This document shows positions 6,945 to 8,029 of a stretch of DNA of 8,029 bases, piece by piece. This DNA comes from a bacterium (GTDB lineage: Bacteria; Verrucomicrobiota; Kiritimatiellia; UBA8416): contig JAIFLS010000071.1 of assembly GCA_020048935.1 (NCBI GenBank), forward strand, positions 1 through 8,029, read 5' to 3'. The position numbers were made by a program, and so were the translations under genes. The notes beneath the pieces are model-generated. The model was not told the DNA's origin. It saw nothing but the letters and a program-made list of their open reading frames with translations, and did not search any database. Numbering within the stretch: the stretch's first letter is position 1; each line of letters opens with the position of its first letter.

Positions 6945-7819
6945 TGCTCGTGACCGCACTGCTGCTGATGTTCCTGAGTGTTTCCGGGCTGGCATATGTC
7001 GCCATCCGCGCGTTGCAGTCCGGTGCCCGCAACTATTCCGGAGTCTATGCGCAGGAGACCGCCAGCGCCTTCGAGGACCTGTTCCTTTTTATCCCGGCGC
7101 GGCGGGTGGCCGAGCTGGGCTGGGGACTTTGCGGCGTGGTCTTCCTGCTGGTGTTCCTGGTCGCGGGCGGTTTGCAGTCGCTCGACAAGGCGATGCAGGC
7201 CTCCGTTGCCGGCGCGGTGTTCGCCCTGCCGGTGCTGCGGGTCCCGCGCCTGCTGTTGCATTTCCTCAGGGCGCGCCGGCTCAAGAAGTTCAACGTCCAG
7301 CTTGTCGAGGCGCTGGGCGGCATGAGCAATTCGCTCAAGGCCGGCTTCAGCATCACGCAGAGTTTCGAGACGATCGCCCGTGATGGCGAGAATCCGATTG
7401 CCCAGGAGTTCGGCGCGTTGCTGCAGCAGACCCGCGTCGGCGTGAGTTTCTCGGATGCACTGGTCAACCTGCAGGACCGTGTCGGCAGCGACGACCTGAC
7501 GCTGGTATGCCTGGCAGTGGAGACAGCCCGCCAGACCGGTGGCAACCTGACCGGGATCTTCGAGCAGATCGCCGCCACGATCCGCGAGCGGTTCCGGATC
7601 GAGAACCGCATCCAGACGCTGACCGCCCAGGGCAAGCTACAGGGGATTGTCGTCGGTGCCATGCCCCTGATCATCGCCGCCGCGCTGATGATCGTCGATC
7701 CCGAGATGATGATTCCCTTCCTGCGCTCGCTGATGGGCTTGGCCATCATCCTGATCGTGGGCGTGCTGCTGACCTGCGGCGGGCTGATGATCCGCAAGAT
7801 CGTGAGGATTGACGTATGA
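6941..7819 (+). CDS. tadB: TadB inner-membrane platform protein (292 aa)
   Basis: TadB-like, a type II secretion system F (T2SSF/GspF-type) membrane protein that forms the inner-membrane platform with TadC and contacts the TadA motor. Hydrophobic segments: about 3-23, 62-78, 86-102 (with LPVLRVPRLLL), 234-252 and 264-284. The cytoplasmic T2SSF domain lies about 117-230 (LVEALGGMSNSLKAGFSITQSFE, then ALVNLQDRVGSDDLTLVCLAVETARQTGGNL); TGGNL (199-203) is the usual family landmark. Length and topology fit TadB. The start overlaps tadA by ATGA, with AAGGAGG (6924-6930) 10 bases ahead; a second ATG follows at once (6944). It overlaps the next gene by ATGA. The order tadA-tadB-tadC is the standard one. 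Confidence 0.9.
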
Positions 7820-8029
7820 CACCGATAAAACTCGATGGTTTTATGCCTTGGCTGATCGTGCTGCTCTGGGTGGTCACGGCGGCCGGTATCGGCGCGTATG
7901 GTGCCAGCGTGGCCCGTAACATCACCTATGTCACGCTTGCCGATGGACGCAAGCGCGAGCGTCGCCTGCCGTTCCTGTTCCGGCTGCTCATCCCGCTGAC
8001 GCCGAATGTCGCCCCGCTTTTCCGGCACT
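7816..8029 (+). CDS. tadC: TadC-like platform protein, 5' part only (cut by edge)
   Basis: The first 71 residues are visible before the right edge. They show a short polar N-terminus, a hydrophobic segment (about 10-32: MPWLIVLLWVV...), then a basic stretch (DGRKRERRLPFLFRLLIPLTPNVAPLFRH) like the cytoplasmic lead-in to the T2SSF domain in TadC proteins. The T2SSF domain itself lies beyond the window. The ATGA overlap with tadB, GAGG (7804-7807) upstream, and position after tadA-tadB support TadC, the second platform protein that pairs with TadB. The call rests mainly on context. Confidence 0.75.
   Translation, partial: MTPIKLDGFMPWLIVLLWVVTAAGIGAYGASVARNITYVTLADGRKRERRLPFLFRLLIPLTPNVAPLFRH

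Overview
The window is a single plus-strand cluster for a Tad/Flp-type pilus (tight adherence, a type IVc pilus and type II secretion relative). It runs from a probable promoter at about 83-111 to a tadC-like gene cut off by the right edge. Ten coding regions are supported, all on the + strand. Most are tightly packed or overlapping: GTGA/ATGA overlaps at 1295, 6941 and 7816, an 11-base overlap at 2829 and a 22-base overlap at 3341. This suggests translational coupling in one or two operons.

Layout: 1-164 is non-coding leader with a tandem 10-mer and a sigma70-like promoter. 165-613 holds two small Flp-type pilins (55 and 82 aa). 627-3362 holds a TadE-like protein, a large TadG-like protein and a second TadE-like protein. 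3341-4201 encodes an unrecognised exported protein. 4202-4351 is the only sizeable intergenic gap and contains a near-perfect 29-bp inverted repeat. 4352-8029 is the assembly machinery: CpaB/RcpC-like protein, a TadA/CpaF ATPase fused to an N-terminal FHA-like domain, TadB, and the start of TadC.

Expected cooperation, from knowledge of the family: the pilins and pilin-like TadE/TadG proteins are matured by a prepilin peptidase and assembled by the TadA motor on the TadB/TadC membrane platform. CpaB acts in the periplasm at the outer-membrane channel. No prepilin peptidase (TadV/CpaA), secretin (RcpA/CpaC), TadZ/CpaE or TadD gene is visible here; they may lie beyond the right edge or elsewhere.

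Organism: high GC, Shine-Dalgarno-led genes with GTG starts, and a CpaB-containing Tad system point to a diderm bacterium. The hairpin repeat inserted in the 3341 gene resembles dispersed repeats I loosely associate with the Verrucomicrobia/Kiritimatiellota/Lentisphaerae group. That placement is weak inference.

Most interesting points: (1) a 126-base in-frame segment carrying a 24-bp inverted repeat, bounded by direct repeats, that seems to have inserted at the tadE/exported-protein junction without breaking either gene; (2) an FHA-TadA fusion whose FHA domain lacks the usual phosphothreonine-binding residues, in a cluster with no TadZ between cpaB and tadA; (3) five consecutive genes sharing a G-Q-x-[ML]-[IV] prepilin-like motif, with the TadG-like member lacking Glu+5; (4) an unrecognised exported protein embedded in the operon.
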